Source: Rhododendron vialii (lineage: Eukaryota; Streptophyta; Magnoliopsida; Ericales; Ericaceae). Taken from it: a DNA stretch of 64,000 nt. The stretch is from assembly GCF_030253575.1 (NCBI RefSeq), contig NC_080559.1, forward strand, positions 12,083,501-12,147,500, written 5' to 3'. Below are positions 10,851-22,329 of the stretch, one piece after another. Under the pieces are notes generated by a model. It was not told the DNA's origin. It worked only from the letters and a program-made list of their open reading frames with translations, and made no database searches. The position numbers were made by a program, and so were the translations under genes. How positions within the stretch are numbered: the first letter of the stretch is position 1; every line of letters starts with the position of its first letter.

Positions 10851-13800
10851 GTGGTAGCGGTACACGTGTAGTGATAGTTAGAGTATCGAATGATATGTAG
10901 CGGTAATCGGGTGTAGTGGTCGTAAATTTTTTTTTAAAATTATTTCTTGGCGCCAGACCATTTAAAGTGGCCATAGCGGTCGTGTAATGGCGTAGCGGGC
11001 ACCGGCCGATATGGGTGGGCATTTTGGATAGCACCGACATAGCGGGGTATAGCAGTACCGAAGGTCCGAAAAATTGCTTCGTAGCAGACGGGTTTTAAGT
11101 ACTCCATGTTATGTGTGCTTTTGTCCGATGGGAAGTGAAATCATGTGGCCATTTGATAATTTCCATCCACTCTCCGTTCTTCTTTTGGTATTTTTGTGCG
11201 TTTTTCTTGAATTTTTGTTAGATTTATTTTACATTTTGGGTCATTCATTCGTCTCGACGAGAGTAGTTTAAAAAGTAAAAAAAATTATGAATTACTGAGG
11301 ACAAAAAAATATCAAATGGCTAGTATTTTTGTTTTTAGTGTCATTTTATATAAAAAAAAATTCAACTACGGTCTACATTTTTATACTTTTCTGATTTCTC
11401 TCGTTGACATAAATGATTTATTCCAAAAATTAAGACGAAAGATAAAAAATACCAAAAAAATTTCAGACAAAATTTAGGGACAACTTGGAAGTCTTTGCTC
11501 CCCATTATTGACAGATACCATTCCATTTCGAGTCAAAAAACACCACCTCACCCCCCACGCGTAAGCATGTGAAACAGTTGTGGGAGGGGCTGTAGGGATT
11601 AGTCCGAGGTGCGTGCAAGCTGGCCCCGGATACCCTGCATTGGTAACTAAATATCATTAGTTGAGTATACTAATCAGATAGTTTTTAATCCTTTGATTTC
11701 AAGCCATCTGAGTGTTCCTATTGAACCAATTAGGAGTGTTACAATTTTTTTTGCAGATAATCATCCTGTACATTAGTGGAGCAATCAATATGATTCTAAC
11801 AGCAGAACACAAAAAGGAGTTGATTCGCTATATTTACCTTCATCAGGTAAGTTCTAGTCCAATTCCCATGAATCTTTGGCATAGAAAATCCAAACTAGTC
11901 CAATGTGTATCTAAGCTATTGGCGCAATGTTTGCTATGTAGAACGATGATGGGGGATGGGGATTCTATATAGAAGGCCACAGCACCATGATCGGTTCGGC
12001 ACTTAGCTATGTTGCCTTGCGATTGCTAGGAGAAGGGCCCGATGATGGAGAAAATGGGGCAATGACCAAAGGCCGGGAGTGGATTCTTGACAATGATGGT
12101 GCAACTGGAATTCCTTCTCGGGGAAAGGTCTATCTTTCGGTATGATGCAACTTTCTTTCAAACTTTAAGGAAAATTTGTGGAAATATGTTCTCTCTTCTT
12201 AAGATAAAATTGATGGATTATTTTGAATCTCTCCTTTTCAGGTGCTAGGATTGTATGAATGGGCAGGCTGCAATCCTTTGCCTCCAGAGTTCTGGCTTTT
12301 TCCTTCATTTTTCCCTTATCATCCAGGTAGCGAAAAGTTGGTCTACTTAATCTTTGTTGAGAGAATCAAATTCATGAGAGTTACGATTTTCTATAGTGTG
12401 TCTTTGTACTATTATGTAGCCTGGTCTGATCAACATCTATTTCTTAGATTAGCGAAAATGTGGTGCTATTGTCGCACGTCTTACATGCCCATGTCGTATT
12501 TGTATGGGAAGAAATACCATGGGCCGATCACTGATCTAGTCAAGGCATTGAGACAAGAAATTCACACCAAGCCATATGAGGAAATCTGCTGGAACAAAAC
12601 GCGACATGACTGTTGTAAGGTTGGTAAAATCTATTGATGATCCCTTCTGTCTTACGATTCATGTATAAGTTAGGAAATTACAATTCTGATATGTTTATCT
12701 CTACTGCAGGAGGATCTCTACTACCCTCATAGCTTTGTACAAGACTTACTTTGGGATGGTCTTCATTACTTGACCGAGCCAATTATAACCCGTTGGCCCT
12801 TCAACAAGATTAGAGAGAGAACCATGCAAAAAGCAATTAAGTACATGCATTATGGAGCAGAGAGCAGCAGATACATTACCATAGGATGTGTAGAAAAGGT
12901 AATTAAGTCGCCTAAACCAGAGAACTTGATTGTAAATCCTGTTGAAGTTGTTTCTGTTGCAGAGTTTGCACATGATGTGTTGCTGGGCAGAGGACCCAAA
13001 TGGTGATGAGTTCAAGTACCATCTAGCTAGAGTTCCGGATTACTTGTGGCTGGCCGAAGATGGAATGAAAATGCAGGTTAGTTTTTTTTTATGACAATCT
13101 CAATTCTGGTTTCGTCATTCTTCATTTAGAGATTGTCGTTTATAATGTAAGCTCGATGTTCCATTCATGCTCAATTGTCAATTAATTTGGTTGTTTCATT
13201 GCAGAGTTTTGGTAGTCAGCTATGGGATTGTACTTTTGCAACTCAGGCAATTATTGCCAGCAATATGGTTGACGAATACGGTGACTCACTAAAGAAAGCA
13301 CATTCTTACATCAAAGAATCACAGGTTTCTTTCCTATCCAATGATATGCATGTCTGTGTACATACACAAACACAATTACATAAGTATGGATAAGTTTAGC
13401 AAAATTTCATTTTGCTTTTTATACTGTTACATTGAAGGTCAAAGAAAATCCAGCTGGGGATTTCAAGAGTATGTATCGGCACTTTACTAAAGGATCGTGG
13501 ACTTTCTCTGATCAAGACCATGGTTGGGGGGTTTCGGATTGCACAGCAGAATCGCTTAAGGTAATCTACATCTGCATTCATCAGCACATATTTGGAGCAA
13601 TTAAGAAATTCATTGTTCGCCGTAACCAAATTTTTTTCTCTTGCATGCAGTGTCTACTCCTACTTTCTCAAATGCCTTCTGAAATTGCTGGAGAAAAAGC
13701 TGATGTCGAGCGATTGCACGATGCTGTGAATGGGTTGCTTTACTTACAGGTACTACATAGATCATATTATTCATTGCTATTTGTAAACTTACTTCACAAC

Positions 13801-14937
13801 TTGGTAATTCATAACTTAACTAACTAAATTATCTAACTTCTCTCTCCACTTAGGGCCCTGAAAGTGGTGGGTTTGCTTCGGTTGGAAAGACATACAACAA
13901 CAGTGAAGCAGTCCGTAGAGCTGTTGATTTTTGCTTTCAACACAAAACGAAGAAGGGGGTTGGGGTGAAAGCCTTGAATCATGCCCATCTATGGTAACTC
14001 CAACACCTAGGTTAATTATGGATCTGATGATATCTTTGGCGACCAATGATATGGTGCACGATTCTTGATAAAATTTTCTTGCTCATGTTTAGCGTTTTGT
14101 GTGATACAGAAGTATCAACAGTTGGAAGGGAATCGAACGAATCTGGTACAAACATCATGGGCTATGCTGGGACTTCTTTATGGCGGACAAGTTAGTGATC
14201 TTAACATCCGAAGTGTTAAATTGCTAGCTTATTCACATTTCATAAGAAAATAAGTTATAGAATGGAGTACTGCAAGTATTTAATTTGCGTCTTCTTTATA
14301 TATATATATTTCTAGGCTCAAAGAGATACGACACCGCTACATAAAGTAGCAAGGATTTTAATAAACGCGCAAATGGTCAGCAGGTAATTTGCATGCCAAG
14401 ATAGTTTGTGAAACAATACCAAATTAAGTTTGTGTTGTACTACAAAAATTCTTATCTCATCTTCTATTCTCTTTGTTTGTTTGTTTTTGCTCACCATAAA
14501 ACAGGAAACTACCGGTTGTGTCATGAAGAACTGCATGTTACATTATGCACAACACAGGAACATATTCCCAACGTGGGCGCTCGGAGAATATCGGAAATGT
14601 GTTTGGCCATCTTCCTAAAAAGTATAAACTCAGGCTCGAAGACCAAGGTTCCACTAATGAAAGCACAGTTCATCTTTTACTATGTAACAACACCAAGCCA
14701 TCAAAAGAGAGAATTATTATTTCCTCTTTTATGTTGACAAGAAGATACTATTGATGAACAAGAATGCATGGGGTACCTTACTAACACTCATTGCAGCATG
14801 ATTGCTTTATTTTCGTGTCAAAAATAATTAATAAAACAGAATAATTACTATTACCTAAAAGATAGCGTAAGTACTCTGAGTATTGTCCTCAGAGATTACC
14901 GATTGCTTCAATTGACCCGTCTTTATGAAGTATTTAC

Positions 14938-14990
14938 GATACCCCATGCTATTTAGGCAATTAATTATTCACTGAATAGCATGGGGTATC
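14938..14990. repeat. Perfect hairpin with 16-bp arms
   Basis: gataccccatgctatt is followed after 21 bases by its exact complement aatagcatggggtatc. It lies downstream of the OSC pseudogene, in sequence not found downstream of the intact copy. It could be the end structure of a mobile element; no terminator role is implied. Confidence 0.8.
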
Positions 14991-15034
14991 GCCGCTTAGC
15001 ACGAACCGTCTTACTAGTACGACCCGTCTTTATG

Positions 15035-16256
15035 GCACAGATCGTCTAATAGCACGGCGCATCTTAGGAAGCATAACTCATCTTACTCAATTATCACAAA
15101 TAATTAAGAACCGTCGTATGAACGTGCATAAAAATCTAGAAAATCATGCACAAGATTTGATAGAGAAAATTAATACCGCAAATAAATTCTCAAGTCATAC
15201 AACCACAATTCGAATAGAGTATAAATTCTATCCACCTCAGGTGGAAATCATGGGTTTTTCACCACCACCAATTGTGGGTCCCGTCTTGTATTTTTTTCAG
15301 TAATCTGAATCGTTCACCTTGCAGAGCTTGCAGAGTAGTATATTTTCGCAAAAAATCAATTTTATCAGACATGGATAGGTATATAAAAAATTGAATTTTG
15401 GTTTACAAAATCAGCGGTAGATAAGTTTAAAGTTAAACAATCCATGACCGTCTATTTTGTAAACTAAAATTTAATTTTTGATGTACCTATCACTATTTGA
15501 TAAACATGATTTTTTAAGTCAATATACTACTCTACGGATCCTATAAGATTAACGGTTCAGATTACTGAAAAAATCACACGATGGGGTCCGCAGTGGGTGG
15601 TGGAAACCCCATAGTTTCCACCTAAGGTGGAAAGAATTTAAACTCATTCGAATAATAAAAACACTAAATCAAAACAAAAACATCGTTACTCAGAGTTCGA
15701 GCTTCATCTACGCCTTACAAAAGGAATTTAGCCGGCCATCAGAAAGTTGGACTTCGCGGCCTCTGATTCCTTCTGTTCCCAACCGTAGTGCCCGGTCTCT
15801 CCTCTGCTATGCGTGGCTCTCCTTTTATATATTCATGTTACTGTAGCCGACTTAAGAAAAACCCGCGGTATCGTACGTGTAAAGCTGTGGGCCATGCCCA
15901 TTGCCGGGAATGACTTGGGCCTCCTCTCACTTGGTCCAACAATCAGACAAAATAGAAAGTCTTTAGGCCCACCAAGAGCATGAATCACTTGTATTGTTTT
16001 ACTGTCACAAGACCACGCGCAGAATAGAAGCTTTTTTAACAGCTCTGCTATGAGCAGGGACACTCCGCAGGGACAATCCGCAAAGACACACGCGTTTGGC
16101 CTCATTTGGATCCCGAAAAAATTTAAAAAAAATCCATCAATTTTTGAATATTATTTTATGGTGCCCTGTAAAAAATTAGCTCCAGTGGATATCGGTAAGT
16201 ATTACTTTTGGATAAGTAGGGGCGAATTGACAGTTTAGCGTTTGGCCCCATTCGGA
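15035..16256 (+). repeat. First copy of a tandem duplication (blocks R1 and R3)
   Basis: Block R1 (15035-15845, without the MITE 15217-15645) matches 16257-16636: cgtctaatagcacggcgcat, gaacgtgcataaaaatctag, ctctgctatgcgtggct. Block R3 (15845-16045) matches 20517-20707: aaaacccgcggt, tgggccatgcccattgcc, actgtcacaagaccac. The second copy is therefore 16257-20707 with the long-TIR element 16637-20513 between its blocks. No gene is recognised in the unit. The arrangement is absent from unit B. Confidence 0.8.
15217..15645. mobile_element. Foldback MITE (429 bp) with a 9-bp target duplication, MULE-like
   Basis: Left end gagtataaattctatccacc; right end, complemented, gagtttaaattctttccacc. Pairing continues through caggtggaaa and ttcagtaatctgaa and covers most of the element. 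It is flanked by a perfect ATTCGAATA duplication (15208-15216 and 15646-15654). The tandem copy near 16428 carries a single ATTCGAATA at the equivalent point, so it is the empty site. A 9-bp duplication points to the Mutator group. Confidence 0.88.
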
Positions 16257-16636
16257 TCGTCTAATAGCACGGCGCATCTTAGGAAGCATAACTCATCTTA
16301 CTCAGTTATCACAAATAATTAAGAACCGTCGTATGAACGTGCATAAAAATCTAGAAAATCATGCACAAGATTTGATAGAGAAAATTAATACCGCAAATAA
16401 ATTCTCAAGTCATACAACCACAATTCGAATAATAAAAACACTAAATCAAAACAAAAACATCGTTACTCAGAGTTCGAGCTTCATCTATGCCCCGAAAAAG
16501 GAATTTAGCCGGCCATCTCAAAGTTGGTCTTCGCAGCCTTCTGTTCCCAGCAGTAGTGCCCGGGTCTCTCCTCTGCTATGCGTGGCTTCACATAGTTTTT
16601 TTGTATACATATTCATGTTACTGTAGCCGACTCAAA
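16257..16636 (+). repeat. Second copy of block R1, without the MITE
   Basis: Matches 15035-15845 after removal of the MITE, and ends in gttactgtagccgact as the first copy does. An open frame starting at 16333 is shared in its first part with the first copy, but it has no recognised domain and I treat it as chance. Confidence 0.75.
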
Positions 16637-18231
16637 GTCTACACATCCCGACCTTTACTTCCGATTTTGTTCCCGACGCTGATGTGGCGGGTGAGCCCCA
16701 CTTCAGCAGCTGAAAAAAAAAAAGGGGGGAGGGCTGAAAATTTCCCCCATACCAGACGATTTCCCCCAAAACGATACCATCTGGAAATTCTCCCAAACGA
16801 GGTCGCCACCAGCGATTTCCCCCAAACGCGGTCACACCGGCGACTCCCACCAGCCTCACCCTCCACGTCGGCGACCACCACCAGCTCCTTCGCCCAGCAA
16901 TGACGGCACCACTGGCGCCATTACCGACCACCAAGGTCTCGTTCTCTCTCTGGGTTGTCGATGACCCCTACAATTTCAGTCGATTCTAGCCTTTAATTTC
17001 ATTGTAACTTGTTGAAACCCCAAAAAAATTAGGGCTCGTGAAATTGGAGATTTTTTGGTTCGAACCCTAACTATAAGATTTATGTTTCCTGTATCCATCA
17101 ACAGTCAAAGATTTCTTCTTGCTATGGGCAACATAGTATTTGTATCAACTCGTGCTAGAACAGGTAGTTTTAGTTACATTTACAGAGAAATTGAAGTAAC
17201 TGTCACGTTTCAAAATCCTTTTCGTGTGAATAGACTTGAGGTACTTCTGGAAGAGGAAAAAAAAAAAAAGCCATGTGCATTGTACTGATAATGTAGAAAT
17301 CATTTATATCTTCTCTACAAGGAAATTCTTTTCTCTGCTCAATTAGCTCTAGAAACTACACGAGCAAAGGTATGATGTTTTATACCAGCCTAACTTAAAA
17401 TTTTGCGCTCTTTGTGTTGCTTCAATGTCCTCGGTGGAGTTTGTTGCTGGTTCATACCAAATAACGTTAAACGATACGCTGAGAGATCCATGTTGCTTTT
17501 GCTGCCCAACAGTTCAATATCACAATATTTTGTTGAACTAGTAGCATGCGCAGTCGGCGACCGAAATTATAAACACATAGTTCTACGAGGGGGATAGAAT
17601 TAGTTGCATATTGCATCTTCAACTCTTGCAGCTTCATAGAGTGATTTAGTTGCCTCTTGCTTTATAATAGTTGTGCTTGACATATCTTCTAGTCACTAAA
17701 GAAGCAAGACATCTTTAAGGTTTTTCTGTTCTGAAATGAATGACTATATAGTGTAGCTTACTTTTTCCAGAATTGATCACTTTGTAGTCTTATTAGATAT
17801 GAATTACCTATTGGTTACTTGTTTGGAATCCTTATTATGTTCGATGTATAAGTTTCCGTCTAAAACTTTAACCTTGCATAATCTCATTCAATTGTAAATA
17901 GTTAATGCTGTTTAGATGCTATTGCTTTGGCAAGATCTATTAGGGTGTAAATGCTCTATGTCTCTAGCCTCAACCTGTAATGTTGGTCACTTGGCAGTTG
18001 GCACTATATGATGAAGGCATCATATGTCAATGATGATTGTTCCACTGCCTAATCATTCCTCTTGAACCATCTGACCATTAATCTATCATATATGCGGGTC
18101 GGATTTTGATTGCTTGAACCACTACCTCGGCATATACCATTAATTTCTTCATTTACAGTTTTAAGCTGATCTATACTTCCATGTGCTTCTAGTTACAATT
18201 TCAGAATAAACCAACAAAAAAAATAATGGTT

Positions 18232-18440
18232 ATGTTTGGTTGAGAGTTTAGTTTAGTTTAGTTTTGGTAGTGGGTGGAGAAAGAAATGGAGTAATGATTG
18301 AAGATAAGGGTAATAATTGGAGAGAGATAGAGAGAGATGTGAAAGTAATAATTGAAAAAATAGGATAATGATTGGAGAAAAAAGTAGAATAATAATTGAA
18401 AAACTAAACTAAAATGGCAAACGAACAAAGCCACTAGCAT
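18232..18440. mobile_element. MITE-like insertion inside the long-TIR element
   Basis: Begins ggttatgtttggttgagagt with tagtttagtttagttttggt, and ends aaactaaactaaaatggc followed by aaacgaacaaagcc, so its ends are complementary. The interior is GA-rich. Superfamily not determined. Confidence 0.55.
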
Positions 18441-18560
18441 TACACTAGAAATCTATCATCCATATCTGCTTCAACTAAAAACCTATTATCCATAAGACCA
18501 GAGGCACCAATAGTAGAGTAGCATTAAACTTAAAACTACAAACCAAGATTAAATTTACAA

Positions 18561-18778
18561 CTGCTCCCTCCGTCCCAAATTCTTTGTCCGGTTCGCAAAA
18601 CGAAGTGTTAAAAATAATACAATTTTTTCAAGAAAAAATTCAAACTTTTTTCAAAAATTAAAAATACTCATTGATATCTAGTAAGTTGTTGAAATTTTTT
18701 TGATTTTTTCTTGCAAAAATTGTATTATTTTTAACACTCCGTTTTGCGGACCGGACAAAGAATTTGAGACAGAGGGAG
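18561..18778. mobile_element. Stowaway-type MITE
   Basis: Left end ctccctccgtcccaaattc and right end gagacagagggag followed by TA: the Tc1/mariner-related Stowaway signature. The sequence is nearly palindromic throughout (gtccggttcgcaaaacg pairs with cgttttgcggaccggac). Same family as 35512-35731. Confidence 0.88.
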
Positions 18779-19241
18779 TACAAACCAGCATTTGCTAGGA
18801 CACGGAGCCGTGTCCAACATGCTTGCGATACGGATCAAGAGTTCCATTGCATACCAGAGATTCCATTTCATATAACATTAGAAAAATAACAAAGTGCTAG
18901 ATTATTACATGGAGCAAAAACTAAAATGCATACATTACCATAAATTAGTTTTTAACAAAATACAAGAAGCTCCCTACATTTACAAGCAAGTCATCTTCTA
19001 CTCTTTGCCATCATCCTTGCATTCATCATTTCTGTAAAAATCATTAAACCATATAGTCCCAGATAGAGTCATTCGCATGCTAATTATCATTTACATCCAA
19101 ATAAATAAGAGTACATTCTCCTCTCTAATGGTTTAAACCACATTTGCAAAACAAAAATAGACTACATTCAAGCATTTCAATTGTAGCACAAATAAGCCTA
19201 GTAATTACATCTCCATTTTTTTTTTTTGCAATCAAATCATT

Positions 19242-19562
19242 CTACTCTTCTTCACTGCCAAATGATTCAGCATCTTTACTGCTTTGTTTGAGTTGCGGAA
19301 AGCTTCTTCTCATTCCATGCCCTCGAGCAGCTCCACAGCTATTGGATCTCCGATGCTTATTCCACCCATCTGTGAGCGTGCTCTCAACAATGCTTCCTCC
19401 ACCCATCTGCTGCCAATGCTGCAAAGGACGTATTTGATGCATGAGCAATAAACTGGCAGCTCCAGTAAACTGAAGAATGACAAAGGGATAAGTAACAAAT
19501 TCAGCAGCAAACATGCAGCGCAGGAACATCCAAATCAAAGCAACATCTAGGGCGTAGGTCAA
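19242..19562 (-). pseudogene. Gene-like terminal exon inside the long-TIR element, function unknown
   Basis: On the minus strand an open frame of about 105 codons follows an ag acceptor-like site (attttag, then gttgacctacgcc) and ends at TAG. The product has a hydrophobic first half (residues about 4-42, with LIWMFLRCMFAAEF and YPFVILQFTGAASLLL) consistent with one or two membrane segments. A polar tail follows, with QQMGGG and an acidic end SFGSEEE. I do not recognise the family. It does not resemble a transposase. Its place inside a long-TIR element suggests a host gene fragment picked up Pack-MULE style. It may not be expressed. Confidence 0.4.
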
Positions 19563-20516
19563 CCTAAAATTCCATCATCAGAAGCCAAAAAAGCCAACAA
19601 GCTGAACATAACAGAACCAGAGTTGCAGCACATGTAGGGAAAAGATTACCCAGAAGATTTCCACAATGCAAAAGTATTTTTGAGTCACAAAAGAACTGAA
19701 GAACACATGTATTTTTCTTCTTTCAAACCATTTAGCATACAAGTAAACTGCATTGCAGTTATTCAAGGAACAAATTAAGCTACTCTCAAAACAGAACTGA
19801 TTATCAAAACATCAATTGTCATTGTAGTCATTACAACTCTAGATTAAGCATGGAACTTACACACTTTTTAGCTACTCCAAAAAGAACCAAAACAAGAGAG
19901 ATATGATCAACTTATTTCATGCTAGAATTAGATGATGACTGAATCAAAATTTTCAAATGTTCAAGCCCAACTGAATACAATGATGATGGCCGAACCAAAA
20001 ATTTGCATAACATAAGCTTAAATCTTTGACAGTTGATGCATATAGGAAGCAGAAATCTTATAGTTAGGGTTCGAACCAAAAATCCCCAATTTCACAAGCC
20101 CTAATTTTTTTGGGTTTGAACAAGTTACAGAGAAATTAAAGGCTAGAATTGACTGAAATCGTAGGGGTCATCGACAATCCAGAGAGAGAGAAAACGAGAC
20201 CTTGGTGGTCGGTAATGGCTCCGGTGGTGGCGTCGTTGCTGGCCGAGGAGATTTTTCCTGCTGGTGGTGGTCACCGGAAGTGGAGGGTGAGGTGGTGGTT
20301 GCCGGAAGTGGAGGGTGAGGCTAGTGGGAGTTGTCGGTGGTGGTCCTCCTCTTTCTCTCTCCGTTCGTTTTCCAGATGGTGGGTTGTGGAAAATGCCGAA
20401 ATGGTCCGATTTTTGGGGTGCAATGTATAAAATTTCAACTGAGTTTTTTTTTTTTGCAGCTGCTGACGTCAGCGTCGGGAACAAAATCGGGAATAAGGGT
20501 CGGGATGTGTAGACTT

Positions 20517-20707
20517 ATTGAAAAACCCGCGGTCTCGTACGTGCAAAGCTGTGGGCCATGCCCATTGCCGAGAATGATTTGGGCCTCCTTTCACTTGGTC
20601 CAACTATCAGACAAAATAGAAAGTCTTTGGGCCCATCAAAAACATGAATTACTTGTATTGTTTTACTGTCACAAGACCACATGCACAATAGGAGCATTTT
20701 TAAGGCC
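20517..20707 (+). repeat. Second copy of block R3
   Basis: Matches 15845-16045 (aaaacccgcggtctcgtacg, ttggtccaactatcag, gtcacaagaccac). It lies directly after the long-TIR element, showing that the element split a pre-existing tandem copy. Confidence 0.85.
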
Positions 20708-21119
20708 TATTAAAATGTTAGAACCTCAGAACACCTACAATACACAAATTAAGCGTTAAGCTCCGAGTAACAACATAAATGGACTTAACAAAGATAAATT
20801 AGGGGGCGCGTATGTGAACATTTACGCGCCTATCACGGCATGAAATTGGGGATTTATAAGTCAAGTGTACAATTTTATGAGTTGTCCGTGGTTCGTCCCC
20901 TTCCTCGCGACAAGTTTTTTCTGCTTCCAGTTCACCTGAAAAAAGTCGATCACCAAAAAACAAAATACTATGTGCTTCTAGAGCTAATTTACTGAAATCG
21001 GCATCATAAGGAAAAAAAAATTTGAGAGCTGAGTGAATGTTTAATATGTTAGAAAATCTACGTTTACCTTTCGTGATGAACCAATAAATTTAAAATACAT
21101 TAAAATCAGAACTCAAAAT

Positions 21120-21541
21120 TTTTCTGTTCGGGGAGGCGCGTCCTCCTGTCCTCCTATCTCCTCGCCTCGGGCGCCTCCTCCTTCTCCCTTCCTCTCTTCT
21201 CTCTTCTCTCCCCCTCTTCTTTTATCTTCTCTTCCCCTTTCCCTAGCCTTTCTGCTGCTTTCTTCTCACCGTCATCCTCTTTGTCGTCCTCTCTGTTTTG
21301 TCGCCCGCCAGTTACCACTCTTGGTGTAGCTGGTTGGCTTAACGGCAAGGTGCGGTCCAAGCTTTGCTTTTTTAGCTGTTTTGGGCTTTGGCCCTTAGGT
21401 GTTTTTGGATTTTGTCCCAACAGGTGTTTATTTTTTATTTTTTTATCAAACCTTTGGTTGGATTCCCCTCCCCTCTCCCCCCAACTTGATGTATCATTTG
21501 TCAAGTTTTTCTTAATAAAATTGTTGTCGATAAAAAAAAAA
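21120..21541 (+). mobile_element. Poly-A-tailed retroposon insertion (LINE 3' end or SINE-like)
   Basis: Unit B runs from aatcagaactcaaaac straight into ttgaaaaatcaatgg, whereas unit A carries about 420 bp between the same words. The insert is CT-rich at first, contains ggttggcttaacggcaag, and ends ttcttaataaaattgttgtc followed by gat and a poly-A run, as 3' ends of plant non-LTR retroposons do. No reverse transcriptase sequence is seen. Confidence 0.65.
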
Positions 21542-21772
21542 CCTGAAAATCAATGGAATTAAAATAATGATCAAGGCAAGTGTTGCACTATGTACTTAAA
21601 GACAGATTCATCCCTGCTATGGTGTTTATTGTAACATGGACGTCTACCTCCATAGAAGTAGCACTACATTTGATGGGTGTGTCACCAAACTTGTGTGTTG
21701 TAGTACTCTCTCAGATAATAAATCTCCGACTCAACAAAAGTATTGGAAAATCAACCTTTTTGAATTGATTAA

Positions 21773-22164
21773 GGCTTTGTTTGTTTGGACGTAAAAAATG
21801 TTTTACCTATTTTTCAGTGTTTGGTTGTGTAAAAAATGATGAAAATATTTTACATGTAAAACATTTTCCATTAATTGGATGAAAGTGACTTACCCTTAAA
21901 TCTTGATCCGGAAGTTATTTTTCGAAATGAACCCGCTGCCTTCTACTGCAATTTTCACTGCTCAGTTTCCTCAATCGTCCGTCCTGATCCACGTTCAATT
22001 CCAATATTCTTAGATCTCTCTACCGTTTAAGCCCTACACTATTTTGTCGATTTCTGAAAATATTTTTCAAGTGTCAACCAAATACCGAAAAATAAAAGTT
22101 TGAAGTTTGTTTTTAGAAAAAATATTTTACATGTAAAACATTTTACATTGAAACAAATGAAGCC
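21773..22164. mobile_element. Tourist-type MITE (392 bp) with a TAA target duplication
   Basis: Left end ggctttgtttgtttgg and right end aaacaaatgaagcc are complementary. Internal atgttttac/gtaaaacat words repeat in both orientations. TAA flanks both sides (21770-21772 and 22165-22167). Unit B has the uninterrupted sequence cgactaagattgaatg, a precise empty site. The 3-bp TAA/TTA duplication fits PIF/Harbinger-derived MITEs. Confidence 0.88.
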
Positions 22165-22329
22165 TAAGATTGAATGAGAAAAATACTTCTAGTCAACAAG
22201 CTCAAGAAACATAACAAAACAAAACTTTCTTTTCAAAAACCAACGAAAAAAATTAACGCAACAAAAGTTGTTGTGACTTTTGATTCCCCATTGACCAATA
22301 AAATCCATTTCAAATCAATGATTGGTGAA

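Larger units (their letters stand above)
7756..14618 (+). pseudogene. Oxidosqualene cyclase pseudogene, tandem copy of the intact OSC
   Basis: Sixteen exon blocks match the intact OSC at 44387-50657: 7756-7965, 10339-10527, 11757-11846, 11942-12139, 12242-12326, 12453-12619, 12710-12898, 12963-13076, 13205-13324, 13438-13560, 13651-13749, a fused 12/15 exon 13854-13993, 14110-14190, 14316-14383 and 14505-14618. Lesions: codon 46 is TAG (7891) where the intact copy has CAG. Exon 12 is joined in frame to the middle of exon 15, so exons 13, 14 and parts of 12 and 15 are gone, including the QWPDGSW motif. One G is missing in the fused exon, giving a frameshift. Sixteen bases are missing from exon 17, removing the GDF motif. 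MWCYCR and DCTAE remain. Splice sites are otherwise conserved. It cannot make a full cyclase; short transcripts are possible but unproven. Confidence 0.93.
16637..20513. mobile_element. 3.9-kb long-TIR transposon (MULE-like), possibly carrying captured gene sequence
   Basis: The left end gtctacacatcccgac is the complement of the right end gtcgggatgtgtagac. The inverted similarity runs about 450 bp inwards (16637-17085 against 20050-20513), ending near aaatcttatagttagggttc. TIRs this long suit Mutator-like elements. The target duplication is decayed: the tandem paralogue reads gccgacttaagaaaaaccc where this locus has gccgactcaaa / ttattgaaaaaccc on the two sides. No transposase is visible. The interior holds a gene-like minus-strand exon (19242-19562) and two MITEs. 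Confidence 0.75.

Noticed and set aside
14938..14990. Hairpin as a transcription terminator
   Set aside because: Intrinsic hairpin terminators are bacterial; in this plant sequence a transposon origin is more likely.
16333..16903. Two open frames shared in part between the tandem R1 copies
   Set aside because: The shared part is short, the frame changes between copies, and the second half runs into the transposon TIR.
21154..21504. Charged open frame on the minus strand rich in K, E and R
   Set aside because: It is the complement of a CT-rich stretch inside a poly-A-tailed retroposon.
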